From positions 1 to 34,624 of the forward strand of contig NZ_JAKGBU010000058.1 in the NCBI RefSeq assembly GCF_021555155.1: a DNA stretch of 34,624 nucleotides, given 5' to 3'. Below, one piece after another: positions 8,096 through 16,763 of this stretch (its first letter is position 1; each line of letters starts with the position of its first letter). Origin of the DNA: Rhizobium alarense (GTDB taxonomy: Bacteria > Pseudomonadota > Alphaproteobacteria > Rhizobiales > Rhizobiaceae). A program made the translations under genes and the position numbers. The notes beneath the pieces were generated by a model. That model worked only from the letters and a program-made list of their open reading frames with translations, was not told the DNA's origin and ran no database searches.

Positions 8096-8141
8096 GGCGC
8101 CGGGCACCGGACAGTTGCCGGTTCCGTGCATCGCCGGCGCC
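8096..8141 (-). terminator. Long stem-loop after the lactose operon
   Basis: Arms GGCGCCGG (8096-8103) and CCGGCGCC (8134-8141) close a 46-base structure with a further imperfect inner stem (GCAC/GTGC and GGA/TCC). It begins 17 bases past the stop of the fusion oxidoreductase gene. There is no clear U-tract, so termination efficiency is uncertain. Confidence 0.45.
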
Positions 8142-8158
8142 CTTCGCGGGAAGGCCGT

Positions 8159-10165
8159 TCATGCCTCCAGCCATTCCACCTCCGCGCGGGTCAAGGTGAT
8201 GTCGAGTGCGGAGAGACTGTCCTCGAGCTCGGCCACGGTACGCGGCCCGATGAGCGGAAGGACCGGGAAGGGCTGCGCCAGACCGTAGGCCAGCGCCACA
8301 TGGATCGGCTTGCGACCCAGTCGGGCGGCAAGCTCGATGGCGCGGTCGCGGCGGGTGAAATTTCGCTCGCTGTACCAGCAGCGAACCAGTTCCTCGTCAT
8401 CCGTCCGATCACGACCGGCACGTTCGGTGAAGAAGCCACGCCCTTGGCTGGACCAGGCGAAATTCGGGATCTGCCGCTCGGACAACCACCGCTTCCATTG
8501 GTCGTCCGAGGCGGCGACGCACCCTGGCCAGATCGGGTCGCGCATCTCGGCAAGCGAAAAATTGTTGGAGAGCGCGGCGGGAGGCGTCCTGCCCGCCGCC
8601 TCGGCGTAGGCGATCGCCTCCGCCAGCCGTTCGCGCGTCCAGTTCGATCCGCCGAAAATGCCGCGAATGCGTCCCGCGCGCACCTCGCTGTCCATAGCGT
8701 CGACGAACTCGCCGACCGGAACGTCCGGATTGTCGCGATGCATGAAATAGACATCGACATAGTCGGTCTTGAGCCGCTCCAGGGACTGCGACAGCTGCCT
8801 GCCGATCTGGTCCGGATAGACGAGCGGCGAATGGGCGCCCTTGCCGATCAGCACGATCCCCTCGCGCGGGACCGCACGGCTCCTGTGCCAGTCGCCGAAG
8901 ATCACCTCGGTAGTGCCGCCGTTGTAGATCCAGGCGGTGTCGAAGACGTTGCCACCCGCCTCGTAGAAGGCGTCGAGCGTCAGCGAGGCGGCGGCGAAAT
9001 TCGGGAAGAACTCGAAGCCGAGCGCCACCGCCGAAACGGGTTTGGCGATGCCCGGCAGGCTCCGGCGCGGTATGCCGCTGCCGGCCCTTACCGTCTCGCC
9101 CCGGATGTTGACCGGGCGCCCGGCCGGCTTTTCGCATTCGTACTCCAGGCCGATCGCAGCGCGCCACTGATCCATGACCCTGAGATTGCCGATGGAATCG
9201 GCCCAGTTCATACCGGGCGATGCGAATTCCTGCCGTCCGCCGCGGATCGCGTCGGCGACCGCATCCACTTCGAAGGAATAGAGCCAGCCCTGTTCTTGAA
9301 CGTCAACCACCTGCCTGCTGCCGTCCTTCCGCACGATCTCGAGCCGGCCCGTCCCGCCCTCGTGACCGGATGCGAACCAGAAATCGGCAACGTCGATCCG
9401 GCCCTCGGCGCCAAGGATGCGCAGCACGTTGTCCTGCCCGGCACGGATCGAGCAGGAGACCTCCGCGACGACACCGTTCGAGAACTTCAGGACGGCGGAA
9501 GCCCATTCGTCGACGCCCGTCGCACCGATATGGCCGACGCCGAAGACCGCCTCGGGTTCGGCGAAGGACGTGCCGGCGGCAGCTCCGGCGACGAGCCTCG
9601 CCATGGAGACCGGATAACCGCCCACGTCGAGTATGCCGCCACCCGCGAGCGCGTTCGAAAACAGCCGATGCTGCGGCTTCACCTCCCCCATGTCGAAGCC
9701 GAAGCTCGACTTGATGAGCCGTATTTCACCGATCATGCCGCTTCGTGCCAGATCGACGATCTTCGCCGTTTGCGGATGCAGGCGGTACATGTAGGCTTCG
9801 CCGGCGAAGACACCCGCCTTGCGGGCTTCGTAATACACCGTCTCGGCCTCGTAGGCGGAGAGCGCGATCGGCTTTTCGACGAGCACGTGCTTGCCGGCGC
9901 GGATCGCCTTGATCGCCCACGCCGCATGACCCGTGTGGGGCGTCGCGACATAGACCGCGTCGATCTCCGGATCGCCGAGCAGCGCCTCGTAGCCGGCGAC
10001 GATCCGGGCACCCGGAAAGCTTTCGGCGAGCCCAGCTTTTGCCGGATCGCGCGTGGCGATCGCGACGAGTTTTCCCGTCCGGGAATGGGCAATGCCGCCG
10101 GCAAAGGTCTTCGCGATGGCGCCTGGCCCGATGATGCCCCAGCGCAGGGTTTGCGTCTCGTTCAT
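8159..10165 (-). CDS. Fusion oxidoreductase: Gfo/Idh/MocA dehydrogenase + aldo/keto reductase
   Basis: The start is ATG 10165 behind GGGAGAG, giving 668 residues. Residues 1-340 are a Gfo/Idh/MocA NAD(P)-dependent dehydrogenase: Rossmann motif with IIGPGAIAKTF from residue 11, VEKPIAL with the EKP motif at 97-99, and DVGGYPVSMAR near 180-190. Residues 350-668 are an aldo/keto reductase with all four catalytic residues: Asp409 (VFDTA), Tyr414 (IYNGG), Lys442 (IGKG) and His476 (YFMHRDNPD). The two halves share one continuous frame with no internal stop or Shine-Dalgarno/ATG at the joint. It is the last gene of the lactose operon, 29 bases after the lacK-like gene. A role in oxidising and reducing a sugar derived from the transported glycoside is plausible but unproven. 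Confidence 0.9.
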   Translation of the reverse strand: MNETQTLRWGIIGPGAIAKTFAGGIAHSRTGKLVAIATRDPAKAGLAESFPGARIVAGYEALLGDPEIDAVYVATPHTGHAAWAIKAIRAGKHVLVEKPIALSAYEAETVYYEARKAGVFAGEAYMYRLHPQTAKIVDLARSGMIGEIRLIKSSFGFDMGEVKPQHRLFSNALAGGGILDVGGYPVSMARLVAGAAAGTSFAEPEAVFGVGHIGATGVDEWASAVLKFSNGVVAEVSCSIRAGQDNVLRILGAEGRIDVADFWFASGHEGGTGRLEIVRKDGSRQVVDVQEQGWLYSFEVDAVADAIRGGRQEFASPGMNWADSIGNLRVMDQWRAAIGLEYECEKPAGRPVNIRGETVRAGSGIPRRSLPGIAKPVSAVALGFEFFPNFAAASLTLDAFYEAGGNVFDTAWIYNGGTTEVIFGDWHRSRAVPREGIVLIGKGAHSPLVYPDQIGRQLSQSLERLKTDYVDVYFMHRDNPDVPVGEFVDAMDSEVRAGRIRGIFGGSNWTRERLAEAIAYAEAAGRTPPAALSNNFSLAEMRDPIWPGCVAASDDQWKRWLSERQIPNFAWSSQGRGFFTERAGRDRTDDEELVRCWYSERNFTRRDRAIELAARLGRKPIHVALAYGLAQPFPVLPLIGPRTVAELEDSLSALDITLTRAEVEWLEA

Positions 10166-10194
10166 CGTACTCTCCCGATGATAGGTGCGGCCCG

Positions 10195-11283
10195 CTATCG
10201 GACGCGGACGCCGGCACTGTCGAAGAGGAAGGATTTTTGGGCCGATAGGCTGATCGTCAGCGTGTCCCGGTTGGCGGTGGCGCGGAATTCTTCGCGCTCG
10301 ATGATGATGCGCTCGTCGGCCGAGACACGCGCATAGACATAGCTCGTGTTGCCGAGATGCTCGGCGACGTCGACTTCGACGGCAAGATCCGTATCGCCCT
10401 CGCCGGCGGCCAGGAAATGTTCCGGCCGCACGCCGACGCTCACCTCGTCGCCGGCCTTTACGGTACCGGATGCCACGGCGAGGGTGAGCTTTGCCGTCGG
10501 CTGGTTGACAAGGGACACCGTGACACAACCGGCCTCGGCCGAAATCACCGACGCCTTCAGGAAGTTCATGCGCGGCGATCCGATGAAGCCCGCGACAAAG
10601 GTGTTCGCCGGATCGTCGTAGAGGTCCAGCGGCGCGCCGACCTGTTCGACCTCGCCGGCGCGCAGCACGACGATCTTGTCGGCAAGCGTCATCGCCTCCA
10701 CCTGGTCATGCGTGACGTAGATGATGGTCGACTTCAGCTCCTTGTGCAGCTTGGCGATCTCGACGCGCATATGCACACGCAGTTCGGCGTCGAGGTTCGA
10801 CAGCGGCTCGTCGAACAGGAAGACGTCCGGGTTGCGCACGATCGCGCGGCCGATCGCCACCCGCTGGCGCTGCCCGCCGGACAGCGCCTTGGGCTTGCGC
10901 TCCATCAGAGGACCGAGCTCGAGGATGCGCGCCGCGTCGGCGACCCGCCGCTCGATCTCCGCCTTGGCCATGCCGGCGAATCGCAGCGCAAAGCCCATGT
11001 TCTCGCGCACGCTCATGTGCGGATAGAGGGCGTAGGACTGGAACACCATAGCGATGCCCCGCTTGGAAGGATCGACGTCGTTCATCACCTTGCCGCCGAT
11101 GGCCAGCGCACCGGAGGTGATGTCCTCCAGGCCGGCGATCATGCGCAGCAGCGTGGACTTTCCGCAGCCGGATGGGCCGACGAAGACGACGAACTCTCCG
11201 GCCTCGATCGAAAGGTCGATGCCCTTGATGATTTCGAGAGCTCCGAAACGCTTGCGTATGTCGGTGAGGCGAACATCGGCCAT
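10195..11283 (-). CDS. lacK: Lactose-type ABC transporter ATPase
   Basis: This 362-residue ATPase is of the MalK/UgpC/MsmK type (CUT1). Walker A GPSGCGKS is at 36-43, Q-loop Gln82 in VFQSYALYPHM, signature LSGGQ at 134-138 and Walker B with FLFDEP at 155-160, followed by SNLDAELRVHMR. A C-terminal TOBE/OB domain begins near residue 235 (GFIGSPRMNF). It energises the LacFG permease at the inner membrane. It follows the beta-galactosidase gene by 9 bases, the same place lacK holds in the Agrobacterium lacEFGZK operon. The symbol rests on gene order as much as on sequence. Confidence 0.88.
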   Translation of the reverse strand: MADVRLTDIRKRFGALEIIKGIDLSIEAGEFVVFVGPSGCGKSTLLRMIAGLEDITSGALAIGGKVMNDVDPSKRGIAMVFQSYALYPHMSVRENMGFALRFAGMAKAEIERRVADAARILELGPLMERKPKALSGGQRQRVAIGRAIVRNPDVFLFDEPLSNLDAELRVHMRVEIAKLHKELKSTIIYVTHDQVEAMTLADKIVVLRAGEVEQVGAPLDLYDDPANTFVAGFIGSPRMNFLKASVISAEAGCVTVSLVNQPTAKLTLAVASGTVKAGDEVSVGVRPEHFLAAGEGDTDLAVEVDVAEHLGNTSYVYARVSADERIIIEREEFRATANRDTLTISLSAQKSFLFDSAGVRVR

Positions 11284-11292
11284 GGCGGGTTC

Positions 11293-13539
11293 TCAGTTGA
11301 TGATGAAGGTGACTGTCTGGGTCTCGAAGCGACGGCTGGTGACGGTCAGGTCGAGTGTGCCGGCCTCGTCGCCGGCCTCGATCCAGAAACCGGTCGCGCC
11401 GCCCTTGAGCGTATGGTCGGCCGGGCCGATGATCCGTCCGGGACCGACAAGCGACAGCGTCACCGGCTCCTCGAAATAGGGCAGAAGGTTGCCGCACTGA
11501 TCGAGCACGCGGACGACGACGCGCACCGCGTCCTTCTCGGCTGCCCGAAGCTTCGTGTCATCCGGCGCTACCTCCAGCCTTGCCGGCACCGGATCGGCCG
11601 GCAGCGTCACCGTCTTCACCGCCTTGCCGTCGACATAGCCCGTGAACGTTCCTTCGCGCCAGACGCGTCCCCAGGTCCCGAATTCCTCCGGCGTGACGTT
11701 TCGAAGGTCGAGAACAACGGGCGCATGCGGCAGGTGCGGATAGGTCTCCCTGTCCGGATAGATGCGCTTCGCCGGCCATTCGCCGAACGTCACGTCGACG
11801 TAGTCGCAGTTGGTGAGAACGATCAGCGGCAGTACGCCGCCCATGTTGCGCTCGCCGCGTGCCCAGAAGGTGACGGGCTGCAGCACGACGCCGTCCTTCG
11901 GATCGCCCTGCGAGGCATAGGCATAGGCCGCGAATTTCGGAATGCGGTACATGTCGAGCACGCCGTGATAGCAGATGCGATCGCCGGCGCCGAAGTCCTT
12001 GTGCGTGTTGTAGTCGAACATGCACCAGCCGGTGGAACCCGAGATGTTGCCGTCGCCCGCCACGGCATCGAGGATCAGCAGGTGGCGCGTCACGTGTTCC
12101 GCCTGCCGCTGCTCCTGATCGAAACGTTTTGTCGGATACATGTGGCCGTTGTATTCGGTGATCATGTAGGGGATCGGCCGGGTGATGCCGGTCGTCTCCA
12201 CCCGGTCGCGCAGCACGACGCGGCCGCGGTTGTTGCCCGGCAGTTCCTCGTTGCCGAGGATGAAGTCGTTCATCGTGTAGACGTCTTCGAGCAGTTCCGA
12301 ATTGGTGATGAAACGCACGCCACCGGTCTGGCGCGTCGCATCGAGCGCACGGGCAAGCCGGTTCGTTTCGGCGTAGAAGGCGTGGCTGTCCTGGCTCTCG
12401 TTGATGCGCACGCCCCAGATGACGATCGACGGATGGTTCCAGTCGCGCTCGATCATGCGGCGCACGTTCTCGATCGATTCCTTCTGCCACGCCTCTCCGC
12501 CGATATGCTGCCAGCCGGGGATTTCCTCGAAGCAGAGCAGGCCGATTTCGTCGCAGCGCTCGATGAACCAATTCGACTGGGGATAATGCGAGGTGCGCAC
12601 GATGTTGCAGGCAAGCTCATATTTGAGGATGTCGGCGTCCTTTTCCTGCGCGCGCCGACCCATGGCGTAGCCGGTATGCGGCCAGGCCTGGTGGCGGTTG
12701 AGGCCGCGCAGCTTCAGCGGTTTTCCATTGAGCAGGAAACCGTCGGGCGTGAAAAGCGCGGTGCGGAAACCGAAACGCTGCGTCAGCACGTCATCGCCAT
12801 GCTCGGTCGAGAGCTTCAGCGAAAGCGCGTAGAGCACCGGATCGTCGATGTTCCAGAGGTCGATGCCAGTGAGATCGGTGAAGGTCAGCGTCGCTTCATT
12901 GCCGTCTACCTCGACCGACGTAGCGGCCACGTCGCCGCCACCCCTGCGGCGAATCTTCGCGTCGAGCGTGCCGGAATTGGCGAGCGCCCGCGGATTGGCG
13001 AAGAAGACGCGGGCGGTAACGGTCTTTTGTTCGGCGAGCGCATCGGGCGTCTCGATCTTGACATTGGCGATCGAGACCGGACTGGTAACCTTCAGCCAGA
13101 CGTCGCGGTAGATGCCGGCGTAGCAGAGATAGTCGATCTGGCCGCCGAAGGGCGGGATCTCCGGATTTTCGGAACCGTCGATCTTCACCGTGATGAGGTT
13201 CTGTCCACGCTTCAGATGCGGCGTCAGCCGCGCCTCGAAGGGCGTGTAGCCGTCCTTGTGGGCGACGATCTCCTCGCCGTTCAGGTAGACGACGCTGTCC
13301 GCCATGGCGGCGTCAAAGATGAGCGACACCTCGCGGCCCTCGAAGTCCGGCCGCCAATCGAACACCTTCTGGTAGGTGAAGGGCTTCTGGTAGTCCGTCT
13401 CGTCGAAATAGTTGTAGGGCAGTTCGACGGCGCTGTGCGGCAGGCGTACCGTCTCGCCGGTCTGCAAAACGTGTACATATGCCGGCTCGAAGCCGTAGCG
13501 GAAGGTCCAGTTGCCGTTGAATGTCTCGGTAATGCGCAT
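11293..13539 (-). CDS. lacZ: Beta-galactosidase, glycoside hydrolase family 2
   Basis: The 748-residue protein has no signal peptide, so it hydrolyses sugar inside the cell. It has the GH2 order: sugar-binding jelly-roll domain (about 1-155, with YLNGEEIVAHKDGYTPFEA and YAGIYRDVWL), immunoglobulin-like domain (about 156-262), then the TIM barrel beginning at FLLNGKPLKLRGLNRHQ. Acid/base Glu381 lies in RINES and the nucleophile Glu462 in MITEYNGH. A C-terminal beta domain after about residue 600 resembles the extra domains of shorter GH2 enzymes. At 748 residues it is shorter than E. coli LacZ (1024). Position between the permease and ATPase genes supports lactose or another beta-galactoside as substrate; closely related GH2 activities cannot be excluded. 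Confidence 0.88.
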   Translation of the reverse strand: MRITETFNGNWTFRYGFEPAYVHVLQTGETVRLPHSAVELPYNYFDETDYQKPFTYQKVFDWRPDFEGREVSLIFDAAMADSVVYLNGEEIVAHKDGYTPFEARLTPHLKRGQNLITVKIDGSENPEIPPFGGQIDYLCYAGIYRDVWLKVTSPVSIANVKIETPDALAEQKTVTARVFFANPRALANSGTLDAKIRRRGGGDVAATSVEVDGNEATLTFTDLTGIDLWNIDDPVLYALSLKLSTEHGDDVLTQRFGFRTALFTPDGFLLNGKPLKLRGLNRHQAWPHTGYAMGRRAQEKDADILKYELACNIVRTSHYPQSNWFIERCDEIGLLCFEEIPGWQHIGGEAWQKESIENVRRMIERDWNHPSIVIWGVRINESQDSHAFYAETNRLARALDATRQTGGVRFITNSELLEDVYTMNDFILGNEELPGNNRGRVVLRDRVETTGITRPIPYMITEYNGHMYPTKRFDQEQRQAEHVTRHLLILDAVAGDGNISGSTGWCMFDYNTHKDFGAGDRICYHGVLDMYRIPKFAAYAYASQGDPKDGVVLQPVTFWARGERNMGGVLPLIVLTNCDYVDVTFGEWPAKRIYPDRETYPHLPHAPVVLDLRNVTPEEFGTWGRVWREGTFTGYVDGKAVKTVTLPADPVPARLEVAPDDTKLRAAEKDAVRVVVRVLDQCGNLLPYFEEPVTLSLVGPGRIIGPADHTLKGGATGFWIEAGDEAGTLDLTVTSRRFETQTVTFIIN

Positions 13540-13551
13540 TGACGGATAGTC

Positions 13552-14367
13552 CTATTTCACTGAGCCCAGCATGCCCTGGACGAACTGGCGCTGCATGACG
13601 AAGAAGACGAGGAGGGTGGGCAGCGTGGCGAGGATCGTGCCGATCATGACCATGCCGTAGTCGGGGTAATAGGCCGAGGCGAGCGACGAAACGACGAGCG
13701 TGATGGTCTTCGTCTCGTTCGATTGCAGCACGATCAACGGCCAGAGATAGTTGTTCCAGTTCGTCATGAAGACGATGACGAAGGCGGCTGCGTAGGTGGA
13801 GCGCATCACCGGAACGTAGATGAAGAGGAAGATCTGCCACTCCTTCAGGCCGTCGACCTTGGCGGCGTCGCGCAGTTCCGTCGGAAAGGCCTTCGTCGAC
13901 TGGCGGAAGTAGAAGATGATGAAGGCGGAGGCGACGGTCGGCAGCATGATCGCGATATGTGTGTTGATGAGCCCGGTCTTCGCCATCATCATGAAAAGGG
14001 GGATCATGAGCGCCGCGAAGGGCACCATCAGCGTCAAAAGCACGAACGAATAGATCCGGTCGCGCGCCCTGGATTTGAACATTTCGAATCCGTAACCGGC
14101 GAGCGACGACACGGTGATCGTCAGTACCGTGGCAAGAACGGCGACCTTGGTCGAATTCCAGAAGACGAGCGGCACGTCGACCTGGGCGAAGAAGTTCGCA
14201 ACGTTCGTCGCGAAGGCTTCGCCGACACTGACCTTGCCCTTGATGATATCGATCGAGGTGTTGGACGAGCTGATCACCATCCAGAGAAACGGAAAGATCG
14301 AGAGGAAGGCGGCCACACCGAGAAAGGCATACTGCAGCGCCGAGCCGAAGAGACGCGAGGCGTTCAT
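13552..14367 (-). CDS. lacG: Lactose-type ABC transporter permease, MalG family
   Basis: The 271-residue membrane protein has about six helices, starting YAFLGVAAFLSIFPFLWMVISS. It has the MalG/LacG permease loop TELRDAAKVDGLKEWQIF, whose EAA-type motif contacts the ATPase. It ends RQFVQGMLGSVK, the typical C-terminal signature of this permease family. The start overlaps the lacF stop (ATGA) and the stop lies 12 bases before the lacZ start, so translation is coupled. It forms the inner-membrane channel with LacF. Confidence 0.87.
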   Translation of the reverse strand: MNASRLFGSALQYAFLGVAAFLSIFPFLWMVISSSNTSIDIIKGKVSVGEAFATNVANFFAQVDVPLVFWNSTKVAVLATVLTITVSSLAGYGFEMFKSRARDRIYSFVLLTLMVPFAALMIPLFMMMAKTGLINTHIAIMLPTVASAFIIFYFRQSTKAFPTELRDAAKVDGLKEWQIFLFIYVPVMRSTYAAAFVIVFMTNWNNYLWPLIVLQSNETKTITLVVSSLASAYYPDYGMVMIGTILATLPTLLVFFVMQRQFVQGMLGSVK

Positions 14368-15260
14368 GACCGGTCCCTCGCCGCGTAGAACTGGAGGAAG
14401 GACAAGAGCGCCACCATGATCACGATGACATAGGAGATCGTGGCCGCGTAGCCGAAGCTCGGCATGAAGCGGAAGGTGAGGTTGTAGATGTAGAGCGACA
14501 GCGTCAGCGTCGAGTTCGCCGGGCTTCCGCGCCCCTCCGTGAGATTGTAGACCTCGTCGAAGAGCTGAATCGTACCGATCGTCGAAATGATCGTGGTGAA
14601 CAGGATCACGGGCTTCAGCATCGGCACGGTGATGTGGACGAAGCGCGCCCAGGCCGGCACGCCGTCGATCCGCGCCGCCTCGTAGATCGACTTGTCGATG
14701 TTCTGCAGGGCCGCGAGATAGAAGATCATGTTGTAGCCGGTCCAGCGCCAGGTGATGGCGAGGATCACCAGCACCTTCGCCCAGAAGGGCTCGGTCAGCC
14801 AGCCGATCGGCGAGGACACGAGGCCGGTCGCCATCAGCGCGGCGTTCACGACGCCGTCGACGGAAAACATGCTCTTGAAGAGAACGGAATAGGCGACGAG
14901 CGAGGCGACGCAGGGCAGGAAGATCGCCGTGCGGAAGAAGCCGATGAATTTCAGCCGGTCGTTGTTGAGCACGGCGGCGAGCATGAGCGCCAGCGTAATC
15001 ATGATCGGCACCTGCACCACGAAGAAGGTGACGGTGTTGGTGAGCGCCTGCAGGAAGACCGGATCGTTCCAGAGCCGGACGATATTTCCGAAGCCCGCGA
15101 ACTTCAGCATCATGCCCTTGCCCGAGAAGAAGGACAGATACAGCGAACGGGCGATCGGATAGACGAGGAAGATCGAGATCAGCAGGATCGACGGCGCGAT
15201 GAACAGCCAGCCGTTCAGATCATAGTACCGTTTCAATCCGCCCGTTCTGCCGGCTGCCAT
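14364..15260 (-). CDS. lacF: Lactose-type ABC transporter permease, MalF family
   Basis: The 298-residue product has six predicted membrane helices, the first being WLFIAPSILLISIFLVYPIARSLYLSFF. The ATPase-contact loop DKSIYEAARIDGVPAWARFVHITVPML carries the EAA motif of CUT1 permeases. It lies between the binding-protein gene and lacG. Two hairpins in the 104-base gap upstream separate it from lacE. Confidence 0.87.
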   Translation of the reverse strand: MAAGRTGGLKRYYDLNGWLFIAPSILLISIFLVYPIARSLYLSFFSGKGMMLKFAGFGNIVRLWNDPVFLQALTNTVTFFVVQVPIMITLALMLAAVLNNDRLKFIGFFRTAIFLPCVASLVAYSVLFKSMFSVDGVVNAALMATGLVSSPIGWLTEPFWAKVLVILAITWRWTGYNMIFYLAALQNIDKSIYEAARIDGVPAWARFVHITVPMLKPVILFTTIISTIGTIQLFDEVYNLTEGRGSPANSTLTLSLYIYNLTFRFMPSFGYAATISYVIVIMVALLSFLQFYAARDRS

Positions 15261-15298
15261 GGGACGACCCTTCGCGCAAGGGGTGACGGTTCGGAACG

Positions 15299-15356
15299 CC
15301 TGCGGCCGACGAGCCGCAGGGCGCCCGGGAGGACGGCAGGCGGACTTCGCCTGCCG
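15299..15356 (-). terminator. Pair of hairpins between lacE and lacF
   Basis: Two perfect stems lie side by side: 8 bp at 15299-15306/15313-15320 (loop 6) and 9 bp at 15334-15342/15348-15356 (loop 5). The second begins 9 bases after the lacE stop in transcription order. No U-tract follows, so they probably act as mRNA-protecting or partial-termination stems that favour lacE expression. Confidence 0.55.
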
Positions 15357-15364
15357 GTCGCTGA

Positions 15365-16633
15365 CTACTGGATCTGGCCTTCGGCCTGCCCCTGGATCAC
15401 CGTCAGCACCTCGTCGACGGAGGCACCCTTGGCAAGGTCGGGCAGGTGCGCCGTGACGGCGGTATCCACCTCATTGGTGAAAACGCCGTAGTTCACCGAC
15501 GGGATCTTGGCGAGCCAGTCGGAGAAGTTCTGCCAGACCTTCTCGCCGCCGAAGAAGGCGTCGGCCTCCGAATAGGCAGGGCCGGAGCGCGCGGCGAGCA
15601 GGGAACCGACGGCACCGCGCTCGGTCAGGATCTTCTGGTAGAAGTCGACATCCTTGGCGTAGATCTCGTTCAGGAAGTCGATCGCCTCGTCCTTTTCCGC
15701 CGAGCTCTCGGTAACGTACCAGCTCGAGCCGCCGAGGTTCGAGGCATGCGATGCGCCTTCGACATCGAGTTTCGGGATGGGCGCCACGCCCCACTTGCCG
15801 GCCTGGTCGGCCTGCGCCTTGACCGTACCGGTGATCCAGACACCGGTCGTCACCGTCGCCACGTCGCCGGACGTGAAGGTCGCGACCCATTCTGTCCAGC
15901 CGGCCGCCGGCTTGTGGATATTCGCCTGCAGGATCTTCTGCTCGGTTTCCAGCGCGGCCTTCAGCGCCGCGTTGCCCTCGATCGCCAGATTGCCGTCCTT
16001 GTCGAAATACCAGCCGCCGGCAGATTGCATCAGGATGCGGACGAAGCCGGCATCGTTGACGTCGAGGCCGAGCATCTTCTTGCCCGTCTTGGCTTCCACC
16101 TCCCTGCCGATCTCGACAAAGCGGTCCCAGGTGAGGTCCTGCATGTCCTCGGGCTTGAAACCGGCCTGCTCGAGATAGTCCTTGCGGTAGTAGAGCCCGG
16201 TCACGCCGGAATCGAAGGGCATTCCGTAGACCGCTCCATCGACGGTCATGAGCTCGACCTTGTAGGGTGCAAAACCGGAGAAATCGATCTTGCCCGACAG
16301 TTCGGCAAAGGCACCCGGAAAGGACTGAAGGTATTTCTGCGCGCCGTAGTCCTCGATCAGCACGATGTCCGGCAACGCATCGGTCGTGCCGGACGAAAGC
16401 GCGGTCTGCAGTTTCTGCTCCACGTCGGCCTTGGCGAAATCGACAATGTTGAAGGTGGTGTCGGGATGTTTTGCCGTGTAGCGGGCAGCCGCCTCCTTCA
16501 TGATGGCGACGTTGAAGTTCGGGTCCCAGCACCAGATGGTTACTTCCCCGGCGAAGGCAGCCGTGGACGCGAGAAAGCTCGCGCCGGCAAGCGTGGCGGC
16601 CGCGAAACGCGACAGAATCGTCCTGCGATACAT
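15365..16633 (-). CDS. lacE: Lactose-type ABC transporter sugar-binding protein (family 1)
   Basis: The 422-residue product starts behind a GGGAGGAAA ribosome site. Residues 1-28 are a signal peptide (RRTILSRFAAATLAGASFLASTAAFA, likely cleaved before GEV). The mature protein opens with EVTIWCWDPNFNVAIMKEAAARYTAKHPDTTFNIV and contains ALSSGTTDALPDIVLIEDY and MPFDSGVTGLYYRKDYLEQAGF, typical of CUT1 solute-binding proteins. It binds the sugar in the periplasm for LacFGK. It is the first structural gene after the regulator. Lactose is inferred from the co-transcribed beta-galactosidase and known rhizobial gene order. Confidence 0.88.
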   Translation of the reverse strand: MYRRTILSRFAAATLAGASFLASTAAFAGEVTIWCWDPNFNVAIMKEAAARYTAKHPDTTFNIVDFAKADVEQKLQTALSSGTTDALPDIVLIEDYGAQKYLQSFPGAFAELSGKIDFSGFAPYKVELMTVDGAVYGMPFDSGVTGLYYRKDYLEQAGFKPEDMQDLTWDRFVEIGREVEAKTGKKMLGLDVNDAGFVRILMQSAGGWYFDKDGNLAIEGNAALKAALETEQKILQANIHKPAAGWTEWVATFTSGDVATVTTGVWITGTVKAQADQAGKWGVAPIPKLDVEGASHASNLGGSSWYVTESSAEKDEAIDFLNEIYAKDVDFYQKILTERGAVGSLLAARSGPAYSEADAFFGGEKVWQNFSDWLAKIPSVNYGVFTNEVDTAVTAHLPDLAKGASVDEVLTVIQGQAEGQIQ

Positions 16634-16688
16634 GATTTCCTCCCTGGAAATTGTGGCGTCACGGTCTCCTCCCCGGCCGCCTGCGCAA

Positions 16689-16739
16689 GGTTTACCGAAA
16701 ATCGGAAAACAGGCAAGTAAAATTTAGTAAATATTTATC
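16689..16739 (-). promoter_or_regulatory. lacE promoter with candidate operators
   Basis: A possible promoter TTGCCT (16716-16711), 16 bases, TAAACC (16694-16689) precedes lacE. Upstream, AGTAAATATTTATC (16726-16739, plus strand) is an imperfect copy of the palindrome in front of the LacI gene. Within the promoter spacer and -10, TTTACCGA (16691-16698) and TCGGAAAA (16702-16709) form a second inverted repeat with one mismatch. The AT-rich block stands out in a GC-rich region. Confidence 0.5.
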
Positions 16740-16763
16740 GCGCCAAGGGGAGCCGCGCCGTCG

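Noticed and set aside
10166-10528. A 121-residue extension of the fusion oxidoreductase into lacK
   Set aside because: It overlaps the C-terminal domain of the ATPase out of frame, and a ribosome site and ATG at 10165 give a normal Gfo/Idh N-terminus.
10357-13542. A 1061-codon plus-strand open frame across the lacZ-lacK region
   Set aside because: It is antisense to two genes with clear catalytic motifs, and its translation is rich in Arg, His, Asp and Val with no family features. Long antisense frames are expected in GC-rich coding DNA.
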